Assembly: GCA_036245525.1 (NCBI GenBank)
Contig: BTPG01000004.1
Location: 228,041,376 to 228,105,375, forward strand
From: Semisulcospira habei
Lineage: Eukaryota > Mollusca > Gastropoda > Semisulcospiridae
Reading direction: 5' to 3'
Length of the DNA stretch: 64,000 bases
Position numbers and translations under genes: made by a program. Below the pieces are notes generated by a model that was given only the letters and a program-made list of their open reading frames with translations, did no database searches and had not been told where the DNA came from. Positions within the stretch are counted from its first letter, which is position 1; each line of letters starts with the position of its first letter. Positions 44,655-56,129 of this stretch are shown one piece after another.

Positions 44655-45290
44655 GAATTATCCAAAGCTGAATTGTCGACATCACTGAAGTTCGCACAGG
44701 CTTGTCTGGACTACATCTCATCTGAACCAACGACTGCACACGATGTCGACCTGATCGGTGTAACTTTGAACTTTCTTGTTTCATGCTGCTTCAGCGAAAT
44801 AATGCAAGGGGACACGACTAATGGGCAGTCATTAAGACAAATGCCTGAAACATCAGAGGGAAGAGATTTACTGTGGAGGCATTTTCAACTGGCACCTGAC
44901 TGGGAGTGCAGACATTTTGATGAAGAAAGTGCATCTTTGTTGACAGAAATTCTGATCAAGTTGTTAGAGTTTGCAAGACAGAGAATGGTGAGTGAGTCAG
45001 TGCTTGAAGCACTGGAAAAGAACCAAGTTTTGGACAAAGGCTTGATGAATTTTGTGCGGAACATCCTTCCTTGCGTATTTGTGCTGGGCTTTGTGTCGTG
45101 TTCAACTTCTTCTTTTTCACAGCTGGCTAAAACTTTATCCAAACTGTTTGTAGAGGATGTGGATGATGATGGAAATTCACGAGAGAAAGGAATGAAACAA
45201 AGTGACTCAGAAATTTCCTTGAATGGTGCTCCTGCAGTGGCAGTAACCGCTCAACTGGCTGGTTTTGAGCAGTGTCTTTTTCAGGCTCTG
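44655..45290 (+). CDS. Host gene exon b, left part (212 codons), interrupted by hAT
   Basis: Acceptor GTGTTTCAG precedes 44655; phase 0 joins exon a. It is open for 212 codons (starts ELSKAELSTSLKFAQACLDY) and mostly helical in appearance, with a central acidic stretch (FVEDVDDDGN). It has no donor: coding runs directly into the terminal inverted repeat of the hAT element after the codon CTG at 45290. The same frame resumes at 51247 once one copy of the 5-bp duplication is discounted. I found no domain match. Confidence 0.72.
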
Positions 45291-45946
45291 CAGGGCCGGA
45301 CCCAGGGGGGGGGTTACCTGGGTTCCGGAACCCCCCCTCCCAACTAAAAAAAAAAAAAAAAAAAAAAAAGAACAGTGAATTTTTTTTATGCAAAGGGAGT
45401 TCCAAAGTTTTTTTATTTTTTTATTGTTTTTAAAACATTGCAGTTTTTAGTCACTTTTGATCCAAGGCACAAAGAGTTATTTATAGACAATTCAACGGAA
45501 ATCCATTTCAAGGGATCCGTTTAAACGTCCAAAACGTTTTCCCGTTGAAACAACCAAGTAACCCAACCCCTAAACCTAAATTAGTAAATGCAGCCATATT
45601 TTCTTGTTCTGGCCACAAGCCTCTTCCAGCGCCTTCACCTTGATACAGCCCTAATCCCCCAAAAACGACTTGTTAGAAAGATTAATTAAGACGCTAAGTT
45701 GATAATTATGATAATTCGTTGTAACGAACATCCGTTGAAACGACCATCGTTGAATCGTCCAAAAACATCGTTGAAATGGATTTCCGTTGAATCGACCATT
45801 TACCCAAAAGAGTTGCTTTCCTTCAGTGCATGTCTTTCCGAGAAAGATCAGTGAAAAGACGTCTGACGTCATTAAGGTTTGTGGGGGGAAGTTTAAATCT
45901 AGATCTATTTTCTTTGGTAACACTTCACTTTGCTGTCTCCTCGAAA

Positions 45947-47661
45947 ATGCCGAAACTGAAAAAAACAGATGCTGATGGCAGTAGGCGACTGTCATGCTGG
46001 TTTTCATCAAGCTCCATTTCAGAAGGTGGGTACATTTTTAAATCCAATTTTGTCTCATAAAAGAAATGTAGTCAGTAGAACTAGGTAAAATTCACCCATT
46101 CCGAATTTGATTCAAATGAGCACGTGGCGATGGAGCCGGTACTTCCTTCCTGTGAGTGTAGCCTATGCTGTAGGAGCTGATACTAGCTGCATATAATGAA
46201 TATCATAGATATAAAACAGCCCCACTTATTAAAATACCAAAACAGGTAACAATTAAAGTAATGCATAGCCTAAAATTTATTTCACAAAGTATTATGATAT
46301 ATAACTTTAAAAATGTCAATTTAAAGAATAAAGATATCGGCATCAATGATCAATATTGCTTTTATATTTATAAAAAAAATCTTTGGACGGCAAAATATCG
46401 TTTTCAATAACAAAACCAAGGGCTAAGTTATAAGGTATCGTTTTCACTAGTGCAGCTTACTAGCTATGTATTGTGACGTAAATCTCTTCGGAGAGCAGAA
46501 CAGAACCGTCTTGATGGCTGACTATGGAAACCATAGCCTATCTGACACCACTTTGACAGCGTCGCCATCAATTGTGACGGCAACATAGCCTTTCCGGGTG
46601 CGAAACCGTCATGACGACTTCGGTTTTTGGAACGACAAGAAGCCATCATGACGGCATCCCAACCACTGCCTTTTTCACATAATAAAATGGAAAATAAAAA
46701 TGTGCTGAAATTTTGCCAACTGCTGAAAATCAGCAAATTTGTTAACAGTTCCTATGCCTGTGAACAGCGTGCTACAAAATAAGATTATTCATCCTTAGGC
46801 CTTTTGTTGATGAAATTTAAAATAAGCTAAGAACTAATCAGAAAACCACTGTTTTTTTATATTAAATTATTATTATAAAATTGTAGTAGACGTGTTAACA
46901 CCTGCAATGCATAATCATATATAAGATGTTGAAAAGACGGTTCTATTTTATTTTACATTTTTGTTGTTGCTTTTAGGATAATTTCATGTTTTAATTTTTA
47001 TGTTATGTCTTTGTTTTTGTTTTTTTGTTTTTTTTTTTCTTTTTGTTTGTTGTTGTTGAGTAAATTGTAAAGCGCTTAGAGCTGTTTACAGGTAAGCGCT
47101 ATATAAGAAAACCTTTAATAATAATAATAATAATAATAATAAAAGTTGTTTTTCTAAACGGCAGATGATGCAGTTCCTCGAAAGAGACAAAAATCAACCC
47201 AAAGTGAGACCACTGACAGTGGAGTTCGAAACAGTGACATGGGAACAAGTAAAAGCAGTGTTGGTGAGTAATTTACTGCCCCGCCCCCCCCCCCCCCCCC
47301 CCCCCCCCCCCTCAAAAAAAAAAAAAAATTAAATTAAATACAACCTGAAATTGATACGTGATTGAGTGTTTCAATTTAATAATTAATATTAAACAAAATG
47401 ACTGGTGTGTTCCATTGGCTATCATTAGCCTAAGAAGACTCTACGAGTCATAAGGTAGCAAAGATTTTGTCCATCATTTGGGGGGAGGGGTCTAAAAAGA
47501 AAAGCTGTTATTTCAGATCATAAATATATATCTAAGCTTGACTGAAGTGTGTAAACGAAGACATATATATGCTTTAAATGTAATTATCTTGTTGCAGGTC
47601 TCTCTCTCTCTCTCTCTCTCTGATCTCTCTCTCTCTCTCTCTCTCTCTCTTAGTATGTGTG

Positions 47662-47707
<46 letters not shown>

Positions 47708-48302
47708 TGCGTGCATGCTGTGTGTGTGTGTATGTGTGTGTGTGTCGGCGTGAGAGAGAGAGAGAGAGAGGGGGGGGGGGGGAGATAGCACCTGCATACA
47801 TATTTGCCCTTGCTGTATGAACTTTAATGTACTTAATGATTCTTTGTTTATTGCTTTACTTTGTATTTTTACTCATTTTATATTTTTGTGCGTACGCGTA
47901 TGCGGGTAGGAATGTCTGGAGTGCGTGTCCGAGAGCGTGTGTTTGTTTTTGTGCGTATGTGCCTGAGTGCGTGCGTGTGTAAGTGTGTGTGTGTGTGTGT
48001 GTGTGAGTGTTCGTGCGTGTGTGCATGCGTACTGAATTGCGGTGTACATGAGTGTGTGTGTGTGCGTGCGTGCATGCGCGAGTTGTGATGTGCATGCGTG
48101 CGTACCTGAGTGCGTGTGTGGGTATGTGTGTGTGTATGTGCGTGGTGCGTGCGTGCGTGCGTAAGCGAATGCAGCAGTGTGTGGTATGTGTATGTTTACA
48201 TGTCTATGTCACTTATGTAGTAGATGTAGCAACGGCAAGTTTGAAAACTGGTCCTGTTACCAATAACTTCTACCGTTGGAAAATAAAGGTTCATTGTTCA
48301 TT

Positions 48303-48378
<76 letters not shown>

Positions 48379-50829
48379 TCACAGGTACACACACAATCGT
48401 TTTAGTATTTCAGACTTCTCATAGACCCAACTTTTATTTGTATTTCAGACTCCTCCTCAAGCATTGATCAGCCTGCCGGGGGCCTGCTTTCTGAATCCTC
48501 TGCCATGCCAATGACCAACCAGCCTGATGTGAGCCTGCTTTCTGACTCCTCTTCAGATTTCTCCTCTCAGATCACCAGCAACAAAAATATCGATTTTGGT
48601 GAAGTTTTGAAGAAACACACGCGAGTTGTTTCACTGTCAAGCCGTGACAAGGAGCATCTTCTAAGGCAACACTGGAGACCATCACCTGGTTTTCAGTTTC
48701 CAACAACAGTGATAAACAACAAGAACCGAAAATTTCAGCATGAGTGGTTGCAAAAGTACTCCTGGCTTGTGTATTCTCCTTTCGAGGATGGGGCTTACTG
48801 CAAGTATTGCCTATTATTTGCAAAGTCTACTGAAAACCTGGGCAAGTTTGTGAAGACGCCATGCAAGAACTGGAATAAAGCCTGTGATCAGATCAAAAAG
48901 CACTCGTTATTACAATACCACAAAGATGCAATGGCAAATGGAGAGCAGTTTTTGACAATCATGGATAAACCAGAGCAGAGCATCGCCAGTGAAATCAATC
49001 AGAAAAATGCAGAAAACATCGCTGCAAATCGACAAGTTCTGACAAGCCTCTTCAGGATTGTTGAAGTGTGTGGAAGACAGGGGTTAGCTCTGAGGGGCAA
49101 CTGTGATGATGGCATTCTTCAGAGTGAGAACAGAAGCAATTTCAATGCCCTTTTGAATCTGTGCATCAATGCAGGAGATGAAACTCTCCGGAAACATCTA
49201 GATACATGCGATAAGAAGGCCACATACATTTCAAAAAGTACACAAAACAGACTGATAGAGGTTCTTGGTGATCAGATCCGCAACAAGATTCTTGCAGAAA
49301 TTATTGCAGCAAAACAGTTTACCGTGCTTGCTGACGAAGTCACAGACAGCTCAAACTGGGAACAACTTTCAATTATATTGAGATTCGTCGATGGAAGTCT
49401 GAAAGTTCGTGAAGAGTTCCTGGCTTTTGTCCAGTGCAGAGATACCACAGGTGAAACACTTTACAACAAGATTGTTGAGTGTCTGGGCTTGTGGGGGCTT
49501 GATTTCAACAATGTTAGAGGACAAGGTTATGACGGGGCCGCAAACATGGCAGGAAAGTTTAAAGGAGTGCAGGCACGTTTTCAAGCAAGGAACAACAAAG
49601 CACTGTACTTTCACTGTGCTTCCCATAGCTTGAGTCTCTGCATTGTAAAAGCATGCGGCTTGCCTGCAGTGAAGAACATGATGGGAGCACTGAGGGAACT
49701 GTCACTGTTTTTCTCAAACTCTCCAAAGAGACAACGAAAACTTGAAGATACCATCGAAGCATCTCAGCCTGACACGACAAAGACAAAGCTTGTTGATCTG
49801 TGCAGAACAAGATGGGTAGAAAAACATGAAGCACTGGAGGTTTACACATCTCTCTTCCTGGTTGTTCACGACTGTTTGGGACAAATGTGTGAAGACAGTG
49901 ACAATTGGGACAGTGAGACATTGACCAAGGCAACTGGCTTTCTCCACACCTTGAGCAGCAGTGTTTTCCTCGTTGCATTCGTTGTCGTCCGCAATTGTTT
50001 GCGTTACTTAAAACCCTTGACAGTGAAGCTCCAGAAAAGAACAAAAGATGTTGTCGATGCCTACAGGGAAATCAAAGAGGTCAGTAACTGCATGTCTTCT
50101 ATTAGAAGAGATGTCGACACAGCGTTCGTTGCCTGGTTTGGTGAAGTCAGCAAAATGGCAAATGCTTTGACAACTGATGTTGTTGTTCCTCGTCAAGCAT
50201 CCCGCCAGACTCTCCGTGACAACCAACCTGTGGCCACTCCAGAAGAATATTTCAAGATTAGCATTGCCATTCCTTTCTTGGAACACCTGTCAACCGAATT
50301 GGACTCGAGGTTCAAAAATGCTGACCTAGCAGTTGATGGTCTCTGTCTGGTGCCAAGCACTTTAATAGACAAACAGGATGGTTTCATGCAGGTTCCAGAA
50401 GGGGTGAAGACACTGGCAATGTTGTGGGAGTCTGACCTACCAGACAACGCTACCCTTGATGCAGAATACCAATGGTGGGTTTGCAAATGGCGAAGTGCTG
50501 CTGAGAATGCGACAGCTATCATCCCATCCACGGCATCAGAAGCACTGAAACACTGTGACAGGGATTTTTATCCCAACCTGTTCATCATGCTAAAGAACCT
50601 TTGCACCCTGCCTGTCACTACTGCCGAGTGTGAGCGTTCAAACAGTCAGTTGCGCAACCTGAAAAACTACCTGCGCTCTACAATGGGGCAACAGAGACTC
50701 AATGCACTTGCTTTACTGAAAGTGCACAGGGATGTTGATATTGACTTCAAAGAGGCAGTGAACTGTTTTGCCAGAAGATACAATTCACAAATGGTACTAA
50801 TGCCGAGGAACCTAGTGCAGCAAGACTGA
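45947..50829 (+). CDS. hAT transposase (DUF4371/dimerisation type), 3 exons, 852 aa
   Basis: Exons are 45947-46025, 47165-47263 and 48449-50829. Introns are GT-AG (donors GTGGGT and GTGAGT; acceptors ACGGCAG and TATTTCAG) and the codon split after position 1 agrees at both junctions, giving 852 residues with no stop. The N-terminus is Ser-rich and basic (RKRQ), which suggests nuclear entry. The middle has a TTF-type zinc finger region (YCKYCLLFAK with upstream HEWLQKYSWL) and the DUF4371 core (LADEVTDSSNWEQLSII, GQGYDGAANMAG, HCASHSLSL, CRTRWVEKHEAL). The C-terminus carries the hAT dimerisation signature (LPVTTAECERSNSQLRNLK). It resembles the 52-kDa-repressor/ZMYM1-like transposases. Acidic residues expected for catalysis (the Asp in LADEVTD, the Glu in AECERS) are present. 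The protein would bind the element's ends and cut and paste them. Confidence 0.88.
47045..47150 (+). repeat. SINE-like tail with (TAA)n
   Basis: The sequence GTAAAGCGCTTAGAGCTG, then GTAAGCGCTATATAAGA and an (ATA)n run is a widespread invertebrate short interspersed repeat end. It lies in intron 1 of the transposase, just before exon 2. Confidence 0.6.
47280..48383. repeat. Microsatellite cluster in hAT intron 2
   Basis: It holds a C homopolymer at ~47284-47310, (TC)n at ~47598-47650, (GT)n at ~47668-47750, (GA)n/G run at ~47752-47782, degenerate GTGCGT/GT repeats at ~47890-48180 and a long (CT)n at 48305-48380. There is no coding signal, and open frames across it are artefacts of dinucleotide repetition. 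Confidence 0.9.
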
Positions 50830-51246
50830 ACTGAAGTGAAAGCAGGGCCCTGATGTTCATAAACTACAAGGTAAAGCTTTATACCGTTAACGATCAACGA
50901 AAAGTAGTGAATAATAATAGTATACAAAACATCTCTGTTGATAAATAAATGTTTGTGTGTGGGTGTGGGTGTGGGTGTTTTTTTTAAGGGAGGGGCAGGT
51001 GATAATTTTTGTACCCCAGAGTTTGTCAGTTCGATTGTTCAAAAAGCTCAAAGTCCCCAGACCATCACAAATGGCTTTTTCAAGGCTCAGATTGCACCAG
51101 ATTGCACCATTTTGCATCCTTGAAAAAAAAAAATTCCGGGGGGGCATGCCCCCGGACCCCCCTAGAAGGCTCGGAGCTTCGCGCCTTCGCTTTATACTAA
51201 ATCTGTAACCCCCCCATCGACTTTTCCCAGGTCCGGCCCTGCTCTG

Positions 51247-51636
51247 CGTGACCTTTCATGCCAGAGTGCTTGCTTGGCTGCTATCTCCACCATCCTAAAT
51301 CCCAAGCGATCACAAGCCGAAACAGAGTCATGGATTGACACAACAGAAACACTTCCGCCATTGGGGTCTATGTTAGATTTAGAATTTCAGATGATGGGTG
51401 CAAAGCCACCCTTAAACTAAAGATGGTGTATCTCTTGAGAGAATTTCGCAGGCTGATACATGACTCTGCCAAAGTGGAAGGAGGTCTGCCAATGTTTGCA
51501 GAAGATGTAGAGAGTGAGATGGATTCAGTGTTGACTGAGATAGAGCGACGAGAAGAGGAGGAAGAGAAGCGACGACAAAACCCCAGCCTGCCGGAAGTGA
51601 TGGACCGAGTGCAGAAGAGGCTTCCTCGCTGGAAAC
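51247..51636 (+). CDS. Host gene exon b, right part, with a 1-nt frameshift
   Basis: It resumes in frame directly after the hAT duplication (RDLSCQSACLAAISTILNPK). At about 51412-51417 (CCCTTAAACTAAAG) the frame must change by one base: the upstream frame hits TAA, while the downstream frame (KLKMVYLLREFRRLIHDSAK) is open. It ends RVQKRLPRWK at donor AAAC|GTGAGT (51636/51637). A missing A in the AAA run would explain it. The last part is charged and coiled-coil like (EIERREEEEEKRR). It is listed as CDS because splicing phases downstream still fit, but this allele may be inactive. Confidence 0.65.
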
Positions 51637-51654
51637 GTGAGTCCGCACATTACG

Positions 51655-51842
51655 TTTATTTCCTCAAAAACATTACCGATGACATGACTACATGGGAATA
51701 TCTACTTCTAGGCTCAATTTTAGCCTACTTGCCCGTTGTGTGCCCACACAACCCGAGAGGCACTCGGGGAACCCCCCAGAGGGGCCGAGAGTTATCCCCC
51801 CATACCTGCCTTACCAGATCCGGTCACGAGACCATTCAGTCT
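51655..51842 (+). repeat. DIRS left inverted terminal repeat
   Basis: The sequence from CATTACCGATGACATGACTA to GAGACCATTCAGT is repeated in reverse complement at 57608-57776. The outermost ~15 bp (TTTATTTCCTC) differ from the right end, as expected for DIRS elements with unequal edges. Confidence 0.92.
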
Positions 51843-52321
51843 TTCTACTTCGCTCGTGGAGAGAAGACGTGTCTGGCCCGCGCTCTCGCTGCCTCGACCG
51901 GTCTTCTGCCTACCGACGCTTGTTGCCGACTTCGTGTGCTCTGCGCCCACTGCTACCCTGCCTTCTACCTGACCTTCTCTTCCTGCTTCGTTGGGCTGCT
52001 TGCGGGGATTCTTCTGCTTCTGTGGACGGCGGTTTGACTGCCCTTTCCCCCCTTCCCTTCGTTGCAGAGGTAAGGTAGCGGTAGTTCCCTCGGCCGTCCC
52101 TCAGGCTGAGAGCCGGCTGCCTGTGGGTGCTTCCCTGCTTTTTGCTTTGTGGTTTCGTTTCAGTGCGTAGTGCCTGATTAGCTCACGGTCAGCTGTTGCC
52201 GTGTCGCGCCCGTTTTGCACGTGGGCCTTGGGCTCCGTGTGTGTTAGCCCGTTTAAAGGCCCGTTAGCCCTCCGAGAGTGCCCCATTGCGCTTTCACCGG
52301 GAGCCCGCCTACGCTGAGATA

Positions 52322-54130
52322 ATGTGGTTGTGCTCCCGGTGCGGTGACTTTAGGTGGCCGACGGACACTCACTCGGTCTGCCTACCGTGTTCGGGTTGTT
52401 CCTCGGACCGCAGGTGTAAGCTGTGTGCGGCCTGGCCTGAGGTTCTGTGGGCGGACCTTTGGTCCTTTTACCGCCGAGAGCGTTCCCGCTCGGCTAACGA
52501 GCGTCCGGCGCCCGTTGACACGTTGGCCGCCCTGGCTGTTTCCTCTGACCACTCCCGCACGGAACGGTCCTCTCGTCGGGGTTCGCGTTTTTTGTCTGAC
52601 CACAGGACCGTCACTGCTGCCACGCCCGCTGACCCTTCCGGAGGGTCTGTTTGCCGGCTTAGCACACGTCTCACTGAGAGTGGCCAGCAGCAGTCGGCCT
52701 TGAGCCGTCCATCGTTGATGAGCCATCCTCACCACTCTCCCCGCACCGAGCCCGCTGATCCTTCCGGAGGATCGCCTTGCCGGCATAGTGGCCTACTTCC
52801 GGAGTATGGCCCGGAGAGACGTCAGCACCGTCCTTCACCGTTCCTCCTCCAGACACCCGCGCTCTCGCTCGCCTCGCGAGCGCCATCAGCGGGATTTTTG
52901 ACGCCCCCTGCAGGACGATGCGCTCAGCCTGCTACCCGAAGACTCCGTCTCGGCTCTGCTGGACGAGGAGGGTCGCTCAACCTCGCACGCGGCCCTCGAG
53001 GATGCTTCCCCCTCGGCGCTCCCGTCTTCTTCCCAGTCAGAGACGCTTCTAGCTCTGGATGAAGCCGCTAGGATCGTGGCCGCGACGCTGCCGGCGGACG
53101 CCCGCCCAGCTTCCCCGCTGCTGAAGAGGAAGGTCGCCGCCTTTGTTGACGCGGAGAGGCAGGTCAAGAAGTTTAAGTCGCTTCCCCAACCGCCCGGCTT
53201 TAAGGTTCTTCGAGACGTCTTTTCGTCGCACCTGCAGCTGGCCACGTCCCAGGAGCCGGTCTTCTTCTCCGACCGTGGCTGGCCCGCGGATTTAGCCATC
53301 TTGTTTCGGCGGGACTGGTATGCTGGACACTCCCAGGCCTTCTCCATCCCTCTACCTACGCTGGACCCTTTGGCAGTGTCGCTAGCCGGCGGTCTGACTG
53401 CTGCGGCGGTCCCTGCCGCGGGTCCTGGACAACACAGCGACCTTGGTCCGGAACACCTTAGCCTGCTCGGGTGTTATGGAGCTCCTCACTCAAGCCTTGG
53501 TCCGTTGGGTGGAGGAATCCTGGCATCCTTCCATCTCTCCCCTCCTAGGAGACCTGCTGGTCCTCGCGGAGACCGCCAACCACGCCGCCTACCGTTCGTC
53601 GGTCAACGCGATGGCGGCTTCGGACAACTGCGACCTAATGCGTCGAGATGCCCTGCTCCGCACCTGCAGTACGTTGCCGCCGGACCTGCGAGCGCAACTT
53701 CGCCGTGCCCCCTTGGGTGGGCCCTTGCTGTTCGGCGACGCCTGGTCCGCTGTGGGAAATTCCAACCCTGGCCGCTGGCCCAGCAGTGCCCCCCCTCCAC
53801 GCCGCTTTCGCCCCGCCCGCCAGGCTAGGGGTTGCGCCTCGCGGTCTGCTAGACCCTCGGCCCCCGCCTCGGCGCCCGTGAAGGCTCCCTCCTTTGGCTG
53901 GTCCAGTCCCTCCAGACGCCGTCCCCCCGCGTGGACCCGTCCCGGCAGGGGACAGGGTCGCGGGCGGCCCACGTCATTCCCTGCCGCCCTTGCCCCCGCC
54001 GACCCCCACGGGGTCGCCGGTCGGCGGGCGGTTAGCCGATTTCCGCGGAAAGTGGCCCACGCTCTTTGGCGACGACTCCGGGATTTGCGACTCAGTCTCT
54101 ACGGGTCTGCGGTTCGTTCTTGGTGATGTC
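52322..54130 (+). pseudogene. DIRS gag
   Basis: It begins at ATG 52322 with a Cys-rich module of DIRS type (CSRCGDF, then CLPCSGC and CKLCAAW). It continues in a second frame from about 52930 (SETLLALDEAARIVAATLPA, then KFKSLPQPPGFKVLRDVF) and in a third from about 53430 (SSVNAMAASDNCDLMRRDA, LRRAPLGGPLLFGDAW). At least two frameshifts break it. The third part matches the gag remnant of the minus-strand DIRS fragment. In the family, gag packages the RNA. Confidence 0.78.
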
Positions 54131-54289
54131 TGTGCGACCTGGCCGGAGACGTTTGGTCGGACCGCGGGGGCCTGTACCGACGAGAGCGGCCCCTGCCTGC
54201 TACCTCACTTCTGGCTCCGGTTGATTCTTCTGCAGCCCTTACGGTGCGGACCACCCTTCCCGCCCTGGCCTCACGGAAAGGATTCCCGT

Positions 54290-54885
54290 TGGGACTCGGT
54301 GTTGCTGGCTGACCAGAGGACCGCCACTGCTGCCACGCCCGCTGACCCTTCCGGAGGGTCTGTTTGCCGGCAGAGCGCCCGCCTCAATGAGCCCAGCCTG
54401 CAGCAGTCTGCCCTGAGCCGTCCCACGTTGACTGTCCTTCCTCACCCGTCTCTCACCACAGCCTGCTGATCCTTCCGGAGGATCTGAACGCCGGCATAGC
54501 GCCCTGCTCTCGGAGTCTGGCCAAGAGAGGCGTCAGCCTTAGCTTGCGCGACGCGGTCGCGCCCTGACTCCCTCCGTTCCACTTTCGGTTCACTTGCTGG
54601 CTGATCAGAGGACTGCCACTGCTGCCACGCCCGCTGACCCTTCCGGAGGGTCTGTTTGCCGGCACAGCGCCCGCCTCACTGAGCCCGGCCTGCAGCAGTC
54701 CGCCATGTGCCATCCCACGTGACTGGCCTTCCTCTCCCGTCTCTCCCCGTTAAGCCCGCTGATCCTTCCGGAGGATCTGTACGCCGGCGTAGCGCCCTAC
54801 TCACTGAGTCTGGCCAGGAGAGACGTCAGCCCTAGCTTGCGCGACTCGGTCGCGCCCCCGACTCCTGCCGTTCCACTTTCAGTTC
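54290..54885 (+). repeat. Two tandem ~295-bp blocks between gag and RT
   Basis: Each block contains ACTGCTGCCACGCCCGCTGA followed by CCCTTCCGGAGGGTC, and about 125 bp later GATCCTTCCGGAGGATC. A third, more distant copy lies in gag at about 52610-52800. The blocks occupy the place where the N-terminal part of reverse transcriptase should be. Confidence 0.75.
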
Positions 54886-56100
54886 AGGACATTAGTGCGC
54901 ACCGCTCGAGCGCCTTCGGTAGGATTGCCGTTCGGACTCAACCTCAGCCCCTGGGTCTTCACTCGGCTGATGGACGCCATAGTCGCCTTAGCCCGACAGT
55001 CCTCCTCCAGTCCACGTCGAACTACCTGGACGACCTCCGGTTGCGCAACCAATCGGAGACCGCGCTAGCCACGGACAGAGATGCTCTCCTGCACCTCCTG
55101 GCACACCTGGGCTTCCTAGTAGACGACGGCAAGTCGGATCTCTCTCCCTCCCGCCGGGTTGTGCATCTGGGTATGGAATTTGCTACCAACCTCAACACGG
55201 TACGCCTTCCGGCGCCCCGGATCAAGAAGATTGCGGATCTAGCCGACCAGTTAGCTCGGGAGGATGCAGCCCCCGTCAGAGTCTGGCTTCAGTTGCTGGG
55301 TTTGATGAACGCCGCAGCGGATCTTATCCCACTAGGGCGTCCCTACTCCCGGCCAATTCAACTGCATCTTCTTCTCCATTGGCTCACGTCTTCCGGAGAC
55401 TTGACGACCGTGGTCCCAGTGTCCCAGATGCTCCGTCCGCACCTTCGTCGGTGGACCGACCCTACGTGGCTAGCGTCGGGAGTTCCCTTAGCCTCTCCCC
55501 CTCCACAGGTCTCTCTTTGCGTCGATGCCAGCCTTTCTGGGTGGGGGGCCCACCTCCTACCGCGGTTCCTCGCGACGTCGGGCCCCTGGCCTTCACACTT
55601 GGCGCACACCCACTTCAACTGGCTGGAGATGCAGGCCGTCTGGCGAGCCCTTCAGGCCGGGGAGGACCTCCTCAGACACCAGGAGCTTCTCGTGCTTTCG
55701 GACGACACGACGGTGGTCGCTTACATCCAGAAGCAAGGTGGCACACACTCCCCTGACCTGTGTATGCTCCTCTACAGGAAGATGCGTTGGTGCGAGGACC
55801 AGAGCATTATCCTTCGAGCCCGGCACGTTCCCGGATGCCTGAATGTCTTGGCCGACTCTCGGTCTCGCCGCGGCCAACTCCTACACACGGAATGGACCCT
55901 GCGACAGGACATCTTTCGGATGATCTGCGCCCGCTGGGAGACTCCCCAGGTCGACCTGCTCGCCACGAGGTGGAACCACCAGCTTCCCCTCTTCGTCTCC
56001 CGATTCCCGACCACCTTGCCTGGGCTGTCGATACGCTCTCCATTCCCTGGGACGGACTTGTGGCCTATGCCTACCCCCCTACCGTCCTTGTTCCCTAAGT
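54886..56100 (+). pseudogene. DIRS reverse transcriptase-RNase H, N-terminally deleted
   Basis: The readable RT begins late, around LPFGLN (in another frame, ~54920), then NYLDDLRLRNQSETAL (motif C, LDD) at ~55018. RNase H follows with SLCVDASLSGWGAHLLP, WLEMQAVWRALQAG, LSDDTTVVAYIQKQGG and ARHVPGCLNVLADSRSRR. Compared with the minus-strand copy (13934-16090), the fingers and motif A are missing, replaced by the tandem blocks. A frameshift near 56010 precedes the recombinase region. Confidence 0.82.
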
Positions 56101-56129
56101 CCTCCTCAAACTTAGGGGCTGTTCGGCGT

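Larger units (their letters stand above)
45291..51241 (+). mobile_element. hAT DNA transposon, 5951 bp, apparently autonomous
   Basis: Ends are CAGGGCCGGACC at left and its exact reverse complement at right (GGTCCGGCCCTG), flanked by the direct repeat CTCTG (45286-45290 and 51242-51246). CAGGG termini are typical of hAT elements. The duplication is 5 bp, shorter than the usual 8 bp. Inside are a three-exon transposase gene, a SINE-like tail at ~47050-47150 and long microsatellites in intron 2. It sits inside an exon of the host gene. Confidence 0.9.

Noticed and set aside
47513..48405. His/Thr- or Cys/Val-rich small proteins and SLSLSL-type peptides
   Set aside because: They are translations of GT, CT and GA microsatellites in the hAT intron.
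45291..51241. hAT element as an 'introner' that is spliced out
   Set aside because: No GT at the left edge or AG at the right edge in a position that would restore the exon; a plain transposon insertion fits better. Not excluded without transcripts.
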